A stretch of DNA of 64,000 nucleotides from Alloascoidea africana (lineage: Eukaryota; Ascomycota; Alloascoideomycetes; Alloascoideales; Alloascoideaceae): contig JAKTTT010000052.1 in assembly GCA_030581615.1 (NCBI GenBank), positions 79,681-143,680 of the forward strand, written 5' to 3'. How positions within the stretch are numbered: position 1 is the stretch's first letter; each line of letters begins with the position of its first letter. Position numbers and translations under genes: made by a program. Shown here in pieces: positions 51,281 to 63,369 of this stretch. The notes beneath the pieces were generated by a model. It ran no database searches. It saw nothing but the letters and a program-made list of their open reading frames with translations, and was not told where the DNA came from.

Positions 51281-52771
51281 CTACAAGTACAGCCCTTCCA
51301 GGTTTTCCTCTATCTTGTTCTTCATGACACGCTCCTTTGCGCTCCTAAAGTCTTCCGCTGTCACCCTCATTCGTCGCTCTCTCAGGGCCAGGAGACCAGC
51401 TTCTGTGCAGATTGCCTTAATATCTGCTCCAGACAAATCGTCCTTTGAACTTACAAATTCCTCCAAATCAACATCATCGCTTAGAGTCATCTTGCTTGTA
51501 TGAATCTGCAAAATTTTGCGTTTTGTTGCAGGATCCGGGTTCTCAAACAAAATTTTACGATCAATACGACCCGGACGAATCAAGGCTGGATCCAGGGACT
51601 CGATCTTGTTGGTGGCCATTATCACTTTGACGTCGCCTCTATCATCAAAACCATCCAGCTGATTAAGGAGCTCGAGCATTGTTCGCTGAACCTCTCTTTC
51701 TCCGCCAGAACTCGACTCGTATCGTTTTGTACCAATTGCATCAATCTCATCAATGAACACAATGGAAGGTGCATGTTCGGCTGCAATCTTGAAAATTTGT
51801 CTACATAGTCTGGGGCCGTCACCCAAATATTTTTGGATCAGCTCACTACCAACAATTCTTAAAAATGTCGCACTGGTTTGATTTGCGACAGCTTTTGCAA
51901 GTAGCGTTTTACCTGTCCCTGGTGCGCCGTACAAAATGACGCCCTTTGGAGGTTGAATTCCCATCTCTTCGTATAATTCAGGATGTGTCAAAGGAAGTTC
52001 CACAGCTTCCTTAATTTCCTGTATTTGTGATTCTAATCCTCCTATATCGGAATAGGACTCTGTTGGCGACTTGTCCATCTTCATAACGGAAACCATTGGG
52101 TCAGTTTCATCTTGTAGCACGCCCACAATTGACACGGTCTTGTGATGCAACAGAACAGAGCAATTTGGTTCCAACAACTCCTTATCCACAAAGCTCATAA
52201 TTGAAACGTAGTACTCGGGACCAGAGGACGACGAAACTATAGCATGGTCATCATCAATGATTTCCTCTAAAGTGCCAACGCTCATTGGTGAGCTTCGAAT
52301 CTCGTCGATTTTATCACGTTCCTCAGCAACTTTGTCGTCAATGGGCTTCAAGCGTTCCTGATTTTGGATAAACTCTTCCTCCAACAATAAATGGTCTTTT
52401 ATCCGTTCCATTTTTAATAGCCTTAGCTTACAGCGGGTAGTTGGGTATACACTTGGTAGCTTTGCTGCTGCATCTGGACCTTTCTTCTTTTTCTTCCCAA
52501 TCCTGGTAGACACTGGAGGCTCGTACTTGGGTTCTATACAGAAATGATAACATTAGAATCAAATACAAAAGCAATATCAGTAGACAAGGGTAATGATAAT
52601 GGACTTACTTTCTTTTTTCTTATCGTCTTTCTTGTTGGCGTTTCCGCCACCAGGCATACCAGATGGTGCTTGTCCCTTTATTCCCCCCAATTGTTAGAAT
52701 ATCATATAGATAAGGTTGAGAAAAGAAGATCTAGATTTTAATAATAGGTTAAATTTCTGCTTTCTTACCAT
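51281..52771 (-). CDS. RPT2: RPT2, 26S proteasome regulatory ATPase
   Basis: Three exons: 52769-52771 (the ATG alone), 52609-52675 and 51281-52533, giving 440 residues. Intron 1 (52676-52768) has GTAAGA, TTCTAACA and AATAAAG. Intron 2 (52534-52608) has GTAAGT and TGTATAG. The spliced start is [17 protein letters not shown]; Gly2, the N-myristoylation residue known in Rpt2, is the first codon of exon 2. [34 protein letters not shown] and [13 protein letters not shown] identify Rpt2. Walker A is GAPGTGKT, Walker [12 protein letters not shown]. The C-terminal LYL is the gate-opening HbYX-type tail. CTG encodes Leu in NQLDGF here, which sets the genetic code. Confidence 0.96.
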
Positions 52772-55700
52772 TTCGAAGTAGTATAGAAGTTGGATGAGAA
52801 GATGAAAGCTCCAAGAGAACCACAGTGGCGAGTAGCTGGTTGTTTCCAGATTCGTGTCACGTGATTTGGAAAATCAGATTTGTTAGCATTTTGTCCCCAA
52901 GCTTTGCCATAGTGGAACTTTAATGTAATCAAAATCAATATTTCAGTTGATGCGATTAGATGGATGATTTGAATGATCTGATGTTGAGAGTGAATAACAG
53001 GATATATACAGCTTCTTCTTGAGGAATGTGTTTTTACAGTACTATCTCTTTTTGTCAACTTTCTTGTCGCCAGGATTTATCGTCAGGTCGATGCCGCTCT
53101 TAGTTGCCACTTGGGGGAGTGAAAACAGCAAAAAGGAAACTGGGTCTATAGGTGATTGGGTCATTTTGTGGGTAGCAGGGCTAGATTAGTGGCATTTGAA
53201 TGACAAATTATAAGGCATGTGTAGAATTGGGAGCCGTTGGGACTCTGGTTTTCTTTTCATCTTCTTGTAGAGGATTGTTAGCGGAAGTGCTTTTATTAAG
53301 AAGAAAATATATGATCAATGGATTTACTAGATAGGAAAGAATAGTGATTGATATCAAAGAAGTGAAAGATCCCAAAAAACGTCTTTGAAATAGCAAAGAT
53401 ATTGAAAATGATGATTTAGAAATCAGACGGCATGACTAATGGAATTGACTTCAATAATGCCAAAAATAAAACAGAGAACGATGAAGATATATTTTTATGC
53501 TAAAGATTCGAGAGTGTAGACAAGAAGAATTGCTACTTTGTCAAATGAATGGATGGACGAACACAAAGTAAAATAGTTGGATTGTTTTAGCGAGCTTTTA
53601 CAGAGAACAATTTCATACAACTTTGTGATTTAATCGTCCACGTCTGTTCCCATTTTCTTATTGTCAAAATAGATACTCGATTATGTACTCACTGTTTGAT
53701 GTTTAGATAAGTTTTTTGCCCCCTTCGTCAATCAGTGTTCCAAACCTTTCTGACTAGGGATAGGAACCTATTTTCAATTGTTCAAAAATGAAACTTAACA
53801 TAAAACACTTACAAGATGAAAAGCTTCTAAAATCGTTTGTTAATGACTTATGACATCCCTTTTGCATGATGATAACATAAATTTACTTGTAACTCGGCTC
53901 TTCGCAAGGTTGGTTGTCGATCTTCTCAGGTATTTTACTTTTTTTGTGCTCATGAATACCCATAGAATGAGATGACAATCAGAATGACATAAATCTCTCC
54001 ACCTAAGGTGACAAGGTAACCACAGATGTCTATGGAGATTTTTTTTTTCATAATATAGAGTTGCCATAGTTAAGTCGAAGAAATTTAGTTATAGGATACT
54101 CTTTAGACTTCCAAGTTTTCGAAGCCTAATCACGATTGGGATTTACTGCTACTTTCATCGGTTAAGATAACTCTATCAGATATTGAGTCCCATGATACCA
54201 AACTTCAGAATGCATTTGGCCGTAGTTGCATTCAATTGACGAACACCTCTATAAAGTCTATAATCCATTCTCTGATTCCAGACCGGACCCAATTTAGCAT
54301 CCGCGCGGAGTATTCGTACCGACTCAAACCTATCAAGCCATAGGCTTCAATGGTTTGATGCTCAGAAAAAAACCCAGCATAGGCCAGCAACAATTGTCTC
54401 TACACCTTTCATTTGCAACTTGGCTAAGGCACTCGAACATACGCGTTTCAGATGTTCAGTTGCAAACACACGTTCATACTACGCTTGTTGAGTTCGCGTT
54501 TGGATGCTACCCATGCGGTTCGAAAGCACATTCTCTAAGGAGCAAGAGAATAATAGAAGCATACACAGCTCATTCGCAAGTATATGGATCTCACTTACGG
54601 AATGCATTTTTGCCTCCCTGATATCTGGATGCATTTCCTACGTAACTTCTACCATTTGTAAGTCCATGTCTTACATGTCCCATAATAAAAAGCTAGTAAT
54701 ATGAAGTTTTCAACAAATCCTGATCCATTGTTTCAAAAAAATAAAGATACTAGAGGTAATAAAAAAGTAAATTAGAGAAAGATGAATATTGGCCAAAGAG
54801 TGTTTTTAAAGAAAAACAGGAAACTAGACTGTCATCGCGTATCATATTATCATTTTTTAGGTTCGGTTAACATGTACCAGTACAAGTAACCAGCATTATT
54901 TTGCTTGGCTTTCGCATTAGATGGATCATTTTGCATCTGAGCAGTTCAATTAGACCAAACTGCTATGTTTAGAATAGCATCCAAAGAACAATTCCAACAT
55001 AACTGATATTAGTTATGTCTTTCATTGAGCGTCGTTTTCAACGGGAGTATAAATGGTACCGTAAGACTCATGACCATATATGAAAGCATTAGATATCGGC
55101 CAGGAGGGTTTGTGCTTGAATTTCCCAGTCGCGTAGGCAACTTTGTTGTGAAGGATCTCATGAAGGTTCGGGGCACATGTCTGTATATCTGGTAGCTTGA
55201 TTGGAACATGTCGGCAGTTTCTATAGTATTCTTTTTACTTGATCGAAATGGAGCGAGACTGTGAATCAGAGATCAAAGATCAACGATGGGATATCAAAAG
55301 GAGATGTTTGGGAAAAGAAGGAGAAGGCCAGTTTTATATCGACTTGACACTTTGTCGCTCTCGTTTAGTCGTTTAACGATGGCATGATCATGTATTCCTC
55401 ATCGAGCCTGCACTTGTCGTAATAGGGTTTTTGGTTGGGTTGATGGGCACAGCCATCACACTCTCTTCAGGAATACAAAACCTATCAAAAAATGGTAAAA
55501 ACGCGTCTAGGACACACTAGACACTCATAGTAATACTCCAGACTTTTTAAAATGATTGCCTTTATAGCAGCGACAAAGCAATGTCTGAGGGAAAGTGGTT
55601 GGGCAACCTTCGAGGCAGATGTGCTGATCTAGGAGAGACATCAATTCTAAAATGCAAACTCTGCTCAAATCCCGAAGCAGCTTATCTCTCGGATCTAACA

Positions 55701-58015
55701 CCAGAAATCGGATCACTCGCATTCGACTTGAATAATAGTCGCTGGAAGCTGCTGTCTCCTGTGGCATTCGATTTATCATGCCATGCCACATCGTCGTTTC
55801 GGTCGGCCCTATGTTGGCCCACCACCGCTTGTTGTCTCAATCATCTCCAGAAAGGTGATTCACGACGCGTGGATTATACGACTAAAAAACAGACTAACTG
55901 CCCACCAAGATTTCGTACTGCAGTAGACTTGATCAAGCGCAGACATTCTAGATGTGTATAGAGAACAAATTTATATCCACTACTTGACTAGTTTGTGGCG
56001 TGTTTATTAATTAATGTGAATTCACTTTCTAAACTCGCTTTCTTCTATGAACGTCACACACAGGCCGGTGCCGGGCAAGTCTTTCTACTGAGCGTTCTTA
56101 GAAGACTGTGGGTATTCGTGTTAGCAACGTGAACTCTTATCTGTCAAAAGATGAAGAGAAGAGAGCTGAACTGGAAACCCAGGGCCTGTGGCTAACTATA
56201 TATAATGGCAATGTCATCTACTATCGCATCCTAATGAGCCGTCCTCAAGGGATCAGTCTCGACTTTCCCTTGAGAGACTGTCTTGAAACCAGCTTGCTTG
56301 CCTAACATGGTTGAGACTAGCTGGTTGTCATGCTTGGTCGAAACCAAGTGTCTTGTCATTGAAGACCATCATTCGTCTCAGAGGTTCCGTAAGGGGATCT
56401 TGGCTAGCGAAGGTGGGGTTTTCAAATGGGGATAAAAACGATTGATTCAGCTTGGTTTTGAGCAACGAAGAGTGTTGGTTTCTGTGGAACATCGACACCG
56501 GAAAGTAAAGATCGGAAACCCAAATATTATCAGCTCTTTTCTATTTCTATTTTTCTTTTTTCTTTTGGGATTGTCAGGGGCTGTTATGTATGGAGATTCT
56601 CACACCCAACGATTTGGAAAATGGGCTTGTTTTGCAAGCATTTCTCAGATCTCAAACTTTAACCTAATGGAGAGAAACCGACACGTAAAAAGGGGCTTTT
56701 ATAGTAACATCGGTTTAACCAGATCCTAAACCGATGCCAGTTGTATAAATTATCCTCAGGATGTGGTTATTCGGTTACTACAGGGATCCTCACAACGAGT
56801 GTCAAGACCTGAGACATAGACGGTGGTGTATGATTTCAACAAAATAGAGATCCAGGCTTTCATCTTGCTACTTTAGCCAGTTTAATTCAGTTTTGTTCTA
56901 TTTTTTGGCGTAAAAACCTGGTAATCCTACTGTGCTGAAAAGATATGCAATTCTTTCAGCAACAATCAATAGAACCAAGACTGGGTAATAGACTGCAATC
57001 GACATCCAGGACAATGACTGAGTCCGCAAAATACTGCACCACACATGAGTTCTAACGTGTCATTTTGAGCTTGGTTCCAAAAGGAAATTAAAAGAAGATC
57101 TAGTGCTTGATGGCCAAATATCTCAGTAAATGTATGTGGGTGTCAATTCCAATTCCCAATGGAGATCTCGGTGGACGATAAGGCGATCTTTTCTTATCAG
57201 ACTTGCAACAATCTATCTTCAATACAAGAGCTGAATTAACACCAAGTCGATTGCATTGTTATTCCTCCAGTTCCGCAGAAGACGACCCAATACATGGTTC
57301 AGCTCTAGATTAATGGGTCGTGACCCAACATCTAGCACTAACACCCCTGTGGATATAGATTAGGATCCTTAGTGAAATGACGGATCACTCAAGATGTGCA
57401 CCTTGTGGGTGGGTTAACCAAACACTGAAAACAAGCATGGTAAAAGAGAGGCTTCGTACCTATAATATCTCTCAAACAAGTAGGCCAAATTTGCTCAAGA
57501 AGCCTTTTTCGAACGGGCTTCCTTTCTGTTACCTTTTGACAACCGTTTCAACTTTTTAATTTTTTCTTCAATCAGTAATGATTCTCCGATGGATACAGAA
57601 GGAGGATCGTTTTTCTTTATTGGTGGATATCATAGTTTAAACCATCAAACCCGGGCCTCTTCACTGAAAGCGAGCAGAGTGGAAGATGCCTTATGCTTCA
57701 TTTCAAGTGGCTGAGTGGCTGGTGCCTGGGGTCAAGCCACAGATGGAGCCTAGGCTGTCTCCGATCGACCCCACCCTCCCGATAACCCCGGAATCAGGAC
57801 TTTCCAGACAGAAGCGAGGATAGAAACAGCTCTATTCATTTATTTATTCCACAATAATCTATTACTCCATGTATAGTGCATATGTGTCCGTGTGCCATGT
57901 GGCAATTGCCCGAAGAGTCAGCACTTGGTAACTGAAAAGTACTTAAGGTCCACCACCCCACTCTTCTTCAATCAATCCACTCTCCACCCATCTTTCTACC
58001 TTAACACAGATCGCC
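52772..58015. other. 5.2 kb region without a recognisable gene
   Basis: The longest frames are 60-126 codons, overlap on opposite strands, and show no family motifs. Short palindromes occur (around 54996-55018, arms ACATAACT/AGTTATGT; 56709-56737, arms CATCGGTTTA/TAAACCGATG). I found no tRNA A/B boxes, no U1/U2/U5/U6 signatures, no 5S rRNA and no transposon coding sequence. The left edge is the RPT2 promoter and the right edge the methyltransferase promoter. Confidence 0.45.
56709..56737 (+). repeat. Short palindrome in the gene-poor region
   Basis: Ten-base arms CATCGGTTTA and TAAACCGATG separated by a 9-bp spacer. It could be a protein-binding site or a small hairpin. No neighbouring gene clarifies its role. 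Confidence 0.5.
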
Positions 58016-58951
58016 ATGACTGAAATTCCAACAGATGTCAAAGAGGCTAACAAAGCTACATTCTCCGAGGACAAAGTCAAGACATATAACGAGAACCCCA
58101 ATGTTAGGGCCCTAAATATCGCCATCTCTAGGGCAATTCTGTCTTTTGATCCTACAAACCCTGATAACGCCAGTGTTTTCCAAGATTTGGTCTACGGGAA
58201 ACCTGAAGTGCCAGGATACAACGACATCCAACCAGACTTGGTCTCCACCGACAATTTATCATCTTCCTTGTTCAATGAAAACTCGCTTGTTCTAGACTTT
58301 GCCTGTGGATCTGCAGGAATCACAAAGTATCTTGCACCCAGAGTTAAGAAAGCAGTTGGTGTTGACATTTCTATCAATATGATCAACTCTTTCAAACAGG
58401 TTGCTGAAGATTTGAAACTGGAGGACAAAATGCAAGCCTACAACGTTGATATAACCGATCCTAGCTCCGAGGCGGATATTCCAGATGTGGTAAAAGCAAA
58501 GGCTTTTGATGTTGCAGTGGTCTCAATGGCCTACCACCATCTTGAGGACATTGACACCACAACAAAGAGCCTTGCGGATCACCTCAAGCCCGATAACAAT
58601 TCCTACGCTATCATAGTTGACTTTTTGAACTTGTACCCTGGAAAGATTTTGAGTTTCAACGACTCAGAGTTCAAACACCACGATAAAAACCATGGCCATG
58701 CCGTTCCACACAAAGGCGGTATGACACTGGACCAGATTAAGGGCACGTTGCAAAATGCCGGGCTTACAGATATCCAGGTTTACAAATGTATGAGCGGATA
58801 CCTCTGGGTCCCGATGAAATTCTTTGCTATCCATGGCTCACATCGCTCGGAAAAGGAAATCCGCGAACTGCCATCTATGGTTGGCAAAGACGGAGAAACT
58901 TTGTACCAGGAAAAAGTAAGCTTCGTACTAGGTGCTGGAAGAAAGCCATAG
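58016..58951 (+). CDS. Class I SAM-dependent methyltransferase
   Basis: 311 residues. Motif I is SLVLDFACGSAGITKYLAPR, followed by the acidic end of strand beta2 in AVGVDISINMINSF. Motif II/III appears as AYNVDITDP and FDVAVVSMAYHHLEDID. This fits a small-molecule or UbiE/Coq5-like Rossmann methyltransferase. The C-terminal part (DFLNLYPGKILSFND, HDKNHGHAVPHKGGM, LDQIKGTLQNAGLTDI) has a His-rich loop that could contribute to substrate binding. No obvious mitochondrial presequence. The substrate is unknown. It stands alone beyond a 5.2 kb non-coding upstream region. Confidence 0.82.
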   Translation: MTEIPTDVKEANKATFSEDKVKTYNENPNVRALNIAISRAILSFDPTNPDNASVFQDLVYGKPEVPGYNDIQPDLVSTDNLSSSLFNENSLVLDFACGSAGITKYLAPRVKKAVGVDISINMINSFKQVAEDLKLEDKMQAYNVDITDPSSEADIPDVVKAKAFDVAVVSMAYHHLEDIDTTTKSLADHLKPDNNSYAIIVDFLNLYPGKILSFNDSEFKHHDKNHGHAVPHKGGMTLDQIKGTLQNAGLTDIQVYKCMSGYLWVPMKFFAIHGSHRSEKEIRELPSMVGKDGETLYQEKVSFVLGAGRKP

Positions 58952-59345
58952 ATAAATACACGCACTCGGGATTAATGTGCAGCACACAATCAATATATAT
59001 TACTTGCCTTCATTTTTTAGAAGAATGATTAAAAAAAAAATGCAGCCTCCTCTTGAAGTGTTGAGTGTAACTTTAGGGATCATCTCGTTCTGTAAAACGA
59101 ACAGACAGTTTACAGATTGAGTTTTGTAAGACCTATACCTGAATAGGAGAGGATATGTTAGAATAAATTGGATAATGGGGTATATCAAGGGAATTAATCC
59201 AGTGCAAAGGTAGAGGAATAACTCCTCGTCTTTTAGAACAAGCCTCCATACAGTATATATTATTGCTATTTGTATAAGTCAGGCAGGCTAGATGGCCAGC
59301 TCAGTTATACATGTTGTGCCATACCTGACCTGGTTTTTCTGGTCT
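58952..59345. other. Convergent 3' flanks methyltransferase/SEC61
   Basis: 394 bp, with A-rich and TATATA stretches (59261-59272). No gene seen. Confidence 0.45.
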
Positions 59346-60983
59346 TTAAAATGAAACTAGATCACTAGTCTTTCCAAATTGTCCCTCCTTGACTGCAGTC
59401 TCATAGTATCCATAAATTGTCGTTGCAGCCAAGAGAATACCAGTACCACTACCCAAAGTTCCAGCAAGATCGCAAACGACCGAGAGGCCGCCAATGACAG
59501 CACCACCAAAGGCAGCAGCTGTAGGGATGATCCGGTTCAATTCTCGGTATACGGAAGTCTCACGATATCCTGCAATAACGAGTCCCTGGCTCTTGAATTG
59601 TTTGGCAACATCTCTTGGAGAAGAGCCAGAGATTTCAATCCAAGTCTTTGAGAAAACAGCACAAGCGCTGAGGACAAACAGGACGTAAACAACAGTTTTG
59701 ATAGGATCTAACAGTGCCTCAGTGAGGTTAGATGGCGGTTGAATGTAGTAAGCAATACCGTTGACTGCTGAAAGCTGACTAGAACCTGGCTTCGTTTCCC
59801 AAACACCAAGTAACTTGATGATTGGATTCGAGGGAAACTTGGAAAAGAGCATTTGAGAGATGATGAAAACATTTGAAGTCAAGGCCGACTGGAGCATGAT
59901 GGGCATATTGCTGGTGTAGAAAAGACGAATTGGGTACAAGCCATATGGTCCTCTCTGTCTGGTAGATTTCACTGGAAGTTCAACTCTGAAGCCTTGAAGG
60001 TAAACAACAACGAAAAACACTAGAACAGTGACAAAAACCTGGAAAAGATTGGGGAGGTTTTGTCTGTAGAAAGCCTCGACCAACGCTCTCTTCTTATCCC
60101 TCTTGGTTGCCAATAGGTGGACAGCAGCGACGATCGCACCTTCAAATTCGTATCCCTTTCCGGTATTGACAGTCGTAGGAGCAAATGCCTTCCAGAAGAG
60201 CTGTTCGCAGATGTTTGTAGCTGTGAAAAGAGAGATTCCAGAGCCCAAACCATAACCTTTCTGTAACAGCTCGTCCAGCAAGATGACAATAAGAGACGCA
60301 AAAACCAGTTGAAGAATCAAGAGCAAGCAGAGACCAATTCCAAGATCGCTTGTGGGTCCATACATGCCTGTCATCACATAGACAGTTGCCTGCCCCAGTG
60401 ACAGGATAACGGCAAACAGCTTCTGGGCTGTTTGAAATAATTCTCGGTCAGCCTTGAGTTCCATATTAACAGAGATGATTTGCGTTCCGCTGAGCAGTTG
60501 GAAAACCATCCCGGATGAGATAATTGGCGTCACGCCCAATTCCATCAGGGTGCCTCTATTACTTGCCAGCATCATACGTAACCAGAATAAAGGATCCGAG
60601 CTATCTGATGAGGCAATGCCATATAGAGGGATCTCGCTCATGACGAGAAATATGAGTAAAGTGACACCAGTCCACATCAGCCTTTGGTTAAAAGCGACCT
60701 TGCGTTCAGGCGCAATCACTTCCGGCAGATAAGAAGTGAAAGGCTTTACAAGATCCAAGACTTGAACTGTACAAGAAACAGTGGTTAGAACTACATGGCT
60801 TTGTTTGCTGAAGTTGTTGAGACATAAAACTTCCAAAGCTCTCAACTGACGTGGCTTTCAGGTTTCAAGTAGTAGCCTTCAGCGCCAACCGAACAGCGCA
60901 CTGAAAACTCCAGGCAAACCCTTGAAGCAATAGCCTCTCACAACCCCGGAGTAATACAAGAACATATACATACTTCCGCTCAT
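59346..60983 (-). CDS. SEC61: SEC61, ER protein translocon alpha subunit
   Basis: Exon 1 is 10 nt (60974-60983, ATG AGC GGA A); exon 2 is 59346-60766; total 476 residues. The 207-nt intron has GTATGT, TTCTAACC and TTGTACAG. The spliced N-terminus [20 protein letters not shown] lines up residue for residue with the Saccharomyces start. [70 protein letters not shown] and [19 protein letters not shown] are diagnostic. Ten membrane spans form the channel. The unspliced upstream frame (MRALEVLC...) is intron sequence and was rejected as N-terminus. Confidence 0.97.
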
Positions 60984-61208
60984 GGCTGATCTTAAAGGAG
61001 AGGAATTTGGTAAAGATTGAAGGAAAAGTAAGTTGTTTTGCGAAGTTTAGTACGAGAAAAGCAACACCTATTACAGATAGTTACCCGGAATTTGCAGTGG
61101 ATGTTGACGTGGTCAAAGTTGTCCTGTGTATATTACAGCACGCTGCGTAATCGTAGCACAAATACTAACACAAAGCATTGTAGATTGAATACTAAGTTAG
61201 CGAAATAA

Positions 61209-61783
61209 TCACAGAGATCTGTTGATTTCCCCCAAAACATCAAACTTGACGTCCACCCCAGAGTTGGTGCCTCCTCCGCTTTTGCTGCTCAACCCGCCGC
61301 TTTGCTTTCTTTTGCCGTGGTAGCCTCCAGAAGAGGCGCTGCTCCATCCACCAGAGTGGTTCTTGTAAACGTAGACCTCTGTGTTGGGCTGTTTCGACTG
61401 TTGAACATAGTGGTTGTAGGACTCGTTCAAATAGTGCATTACCTCATCTCGATTAAAGTTGTTTACTGCCGAGTACGTTTTGATTGTTGGATGGGATGTG
61501 CTAGAGTAGGCTGCAGAGTTTGTACGAGAATGAGATGTTCCGGAAGGTGTGATTGTCGAAACCGCTGAAGTAGAAGATGCAGCCGCGGATGTCGATGAGG
61601 AGGTAGTTACTGTCCTATTGGATTGGCTCCCTTGGGTCTTTGTATTGGCGTTTATGTTATTATCGGGTTTGCTTCCTTGCCTTCTACGTCTATAGTAACC
61701 ATTAGAAAACCAAAAATGTTAGTATTCGTTTCACACATCAAGCCGCTCTGTAGGAGAGACACATACCTGTCGTCTTGTGCCAT
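61209..61783 (-). CDS. Uncharacterised Ser/Thr-rich protein
   Basis: Two exons, 61767-61783 (17 nt) and 61209-61689, give 165 residues. The 77-nt intron has GTATGT, TTCTAATG and CTATAG. The product starts MAQDDRRRRQGSKPDNNINA and continues with a Ser/Thr/Ala-rich tract. A more structured block follows (FNRDEVMHYLNESYNHYVQQ, TEVYVYKNHSGGW), then a Gly/Ser/Lys tail ending KFDVLGEINRSL. It is basic and probably disordered apart from the DEVMHYLNESYNHY helix. I do not recognise the family. It is upstream of and tandem with SEC61 (225 bp between its stop and the SEC61 ATG). Confidence 0.72.
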
Positions 61784-62855
61784 TTTTTGTCTTTTTTTTG
61801 GAATTAGTAAATTATATGCAAACCAAAGAGAAAATGTAAGAATGAAATAATAAAAATATATATATAAACAGAAAAGGAGAGAAAACGGTGATATATGGGT
61901 ATACAGCAGACTGCTAATCTCAACAGTCCAAGCACCTTGTAGAGTCAGTGGGGAGTGGAGAGTAGAGAGTCAAATGAATACACCCACACACCCAGAGAGT
62001 CACGTTCTGTGGACATTTGACATTCTGCCAGTTGGTCCTAGTAATGGAGAAAATCTATCGCAGACATTAAAAACAGAGCTAAAATGTTATCCAGAACAAC
62101 TATTTAGAAAACCGTTATAGCTTCAAAGAAAAAGTAGCAAAGATGTTTTTTCCATTATCATTTTTATTCTGTTTTAGACATCAAGAGGTGTGTTCTTGAA
62201 GCCATAAATATCTTCTCAGGTTCTACAGCCTTAGTGTTAACTATTGATTACAATATTACAACTTGTTAGTTGTTCCTATTACACGTTTCCTAGTCCTAGA
62301 TAGTTTTGCCAGACCTAAACTAGATGGCCATTTATGCAATGACAATGTTTCAAACATTTAAACTAGATCAAGAAACGATTCATTTCTTGAAGGGTTTTCT
62401 TGGATTATCAACTAGGAGAGCCGAATCGTTAGCAGAAGAAACGGAGTATAATATCTCTAGAAAGTGCTGAAAGATGCAGAACGCTTAAATTCATTGCTGT
62501 TCCAATGGTACTCAATGATACTTTTGAGCTACGAATTGGTGTTGTACTTATTGAAATCTGGGATTCTCTCTCCTCTCTTCTGTTTAACCAACAAAATGAC
62601 CAAGCTGTCACATTATTCGGGAAAGGCACTTAAAAAGCTGTTTCATTGTCTCCATCTGCCATGCTCATAGCATTTGCGTCGGGTCAAATATATATGAATC
62701 ATTGTCTCCGTTTGGACTAAACTCGTGGGTTACTCATACCTTGTTGCTCAGAAAAAGAATAATCTAAAACTGAGAAAAGAGTAAACTGGTTTTCTGAATT
62801 CTAGAGATTTGTCACTGGAGTTCTCGGGCAGTCTAAGGATTTATCCGAATCGGCA

Positions 62856-63069
62856 ACTCCGCTCTCGTCACACAGAACATTCAGAAACACTTGCTTAACA
62901 GCTCTCAAGAGCTGATAAGGTTGTGCTTAAATTCATTTTTGATAGACTTTTCAGCTTTTGAGAGGTGTTAAGCAAGTGTCTATCAAGAATGAATTTAAGC
63001 ACAACCTTATCAGCTCTTGAGAGCTGTTAAGCAAGTGCTTCTGAACGTTCTGTGTGACGAGAGCGGAGT
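62856..63069. repeat. Inverted repeat 1, 92-bp arms
   Basis: Left arm 62856-62947 and right arm 62978-63069 are reverse complements with about three mismatches; the spacer is 30 bp. The spacer (62953-62980) also holds a direct, diverged copy of part of the right arm (63012-63039), around TTGAGAGxTGTTAAGCAAGTG. RNA from either strand would fold into a stem of about 92 bp. Confidence 0.93.
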
Positions 63070-63124
63070 ACACTCGGCATATTTGTTTTTTCACAAACTG
63101 ATCTTTAGCCAACGGGACAGACCT

Positions 63125-63198
63125 TAAATTCTTTCCTTCACCACTTATGCCTCTGAAAGAGTATCTACAGTGGCATAAGTGGTAAAGGAAAGAATTTA
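63125..63198. repeat. Inverted repeat 2, 27-bp arms
   Basis: Arms 63125-63151 and 63172-63198 with one mismatch and a 20-bp spacer. Arm landmark: CCACTTATGCC / GGCATAAGTGG. Confidence 0.92.
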
Positions 63199-63369
63199 GA
63201 TTAGTTTTGGGTCTTATATTACCGAGGCAAAAGATTTTAATAAAATGAAGAACCATCAAGTCTCCTTGTTTCTTACCATTCCTTCTGAAACAATCAAAAT
63301 TTGGATGGATACTAGATTATCAGGATAATGCTAGGCTTAGCCTCAGTCAGAATATGAATTAAAGCTCAG

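Noticed and set aside
55581-55961. 126-codon plus-strand frame in the gene desert
   Set aside because: No recognisable domain and opposed by an equally open minus-strand frame; composition looks non-coding. Kept as part of the unexplained region.
60767-60845. Extended SEC61 N-terminus [12 protein letters not shown]...
   Set aside because: This is intron sequence read in frame. The spliced start MSGIQVLDL matches the family exactly.
62429-62670. 66- and 68-codon frames left of the inverted repeats
   Set aside because: They oppose each other on both strands. The plus-strand one lacks an ATG at its start and shows no homology I can name.
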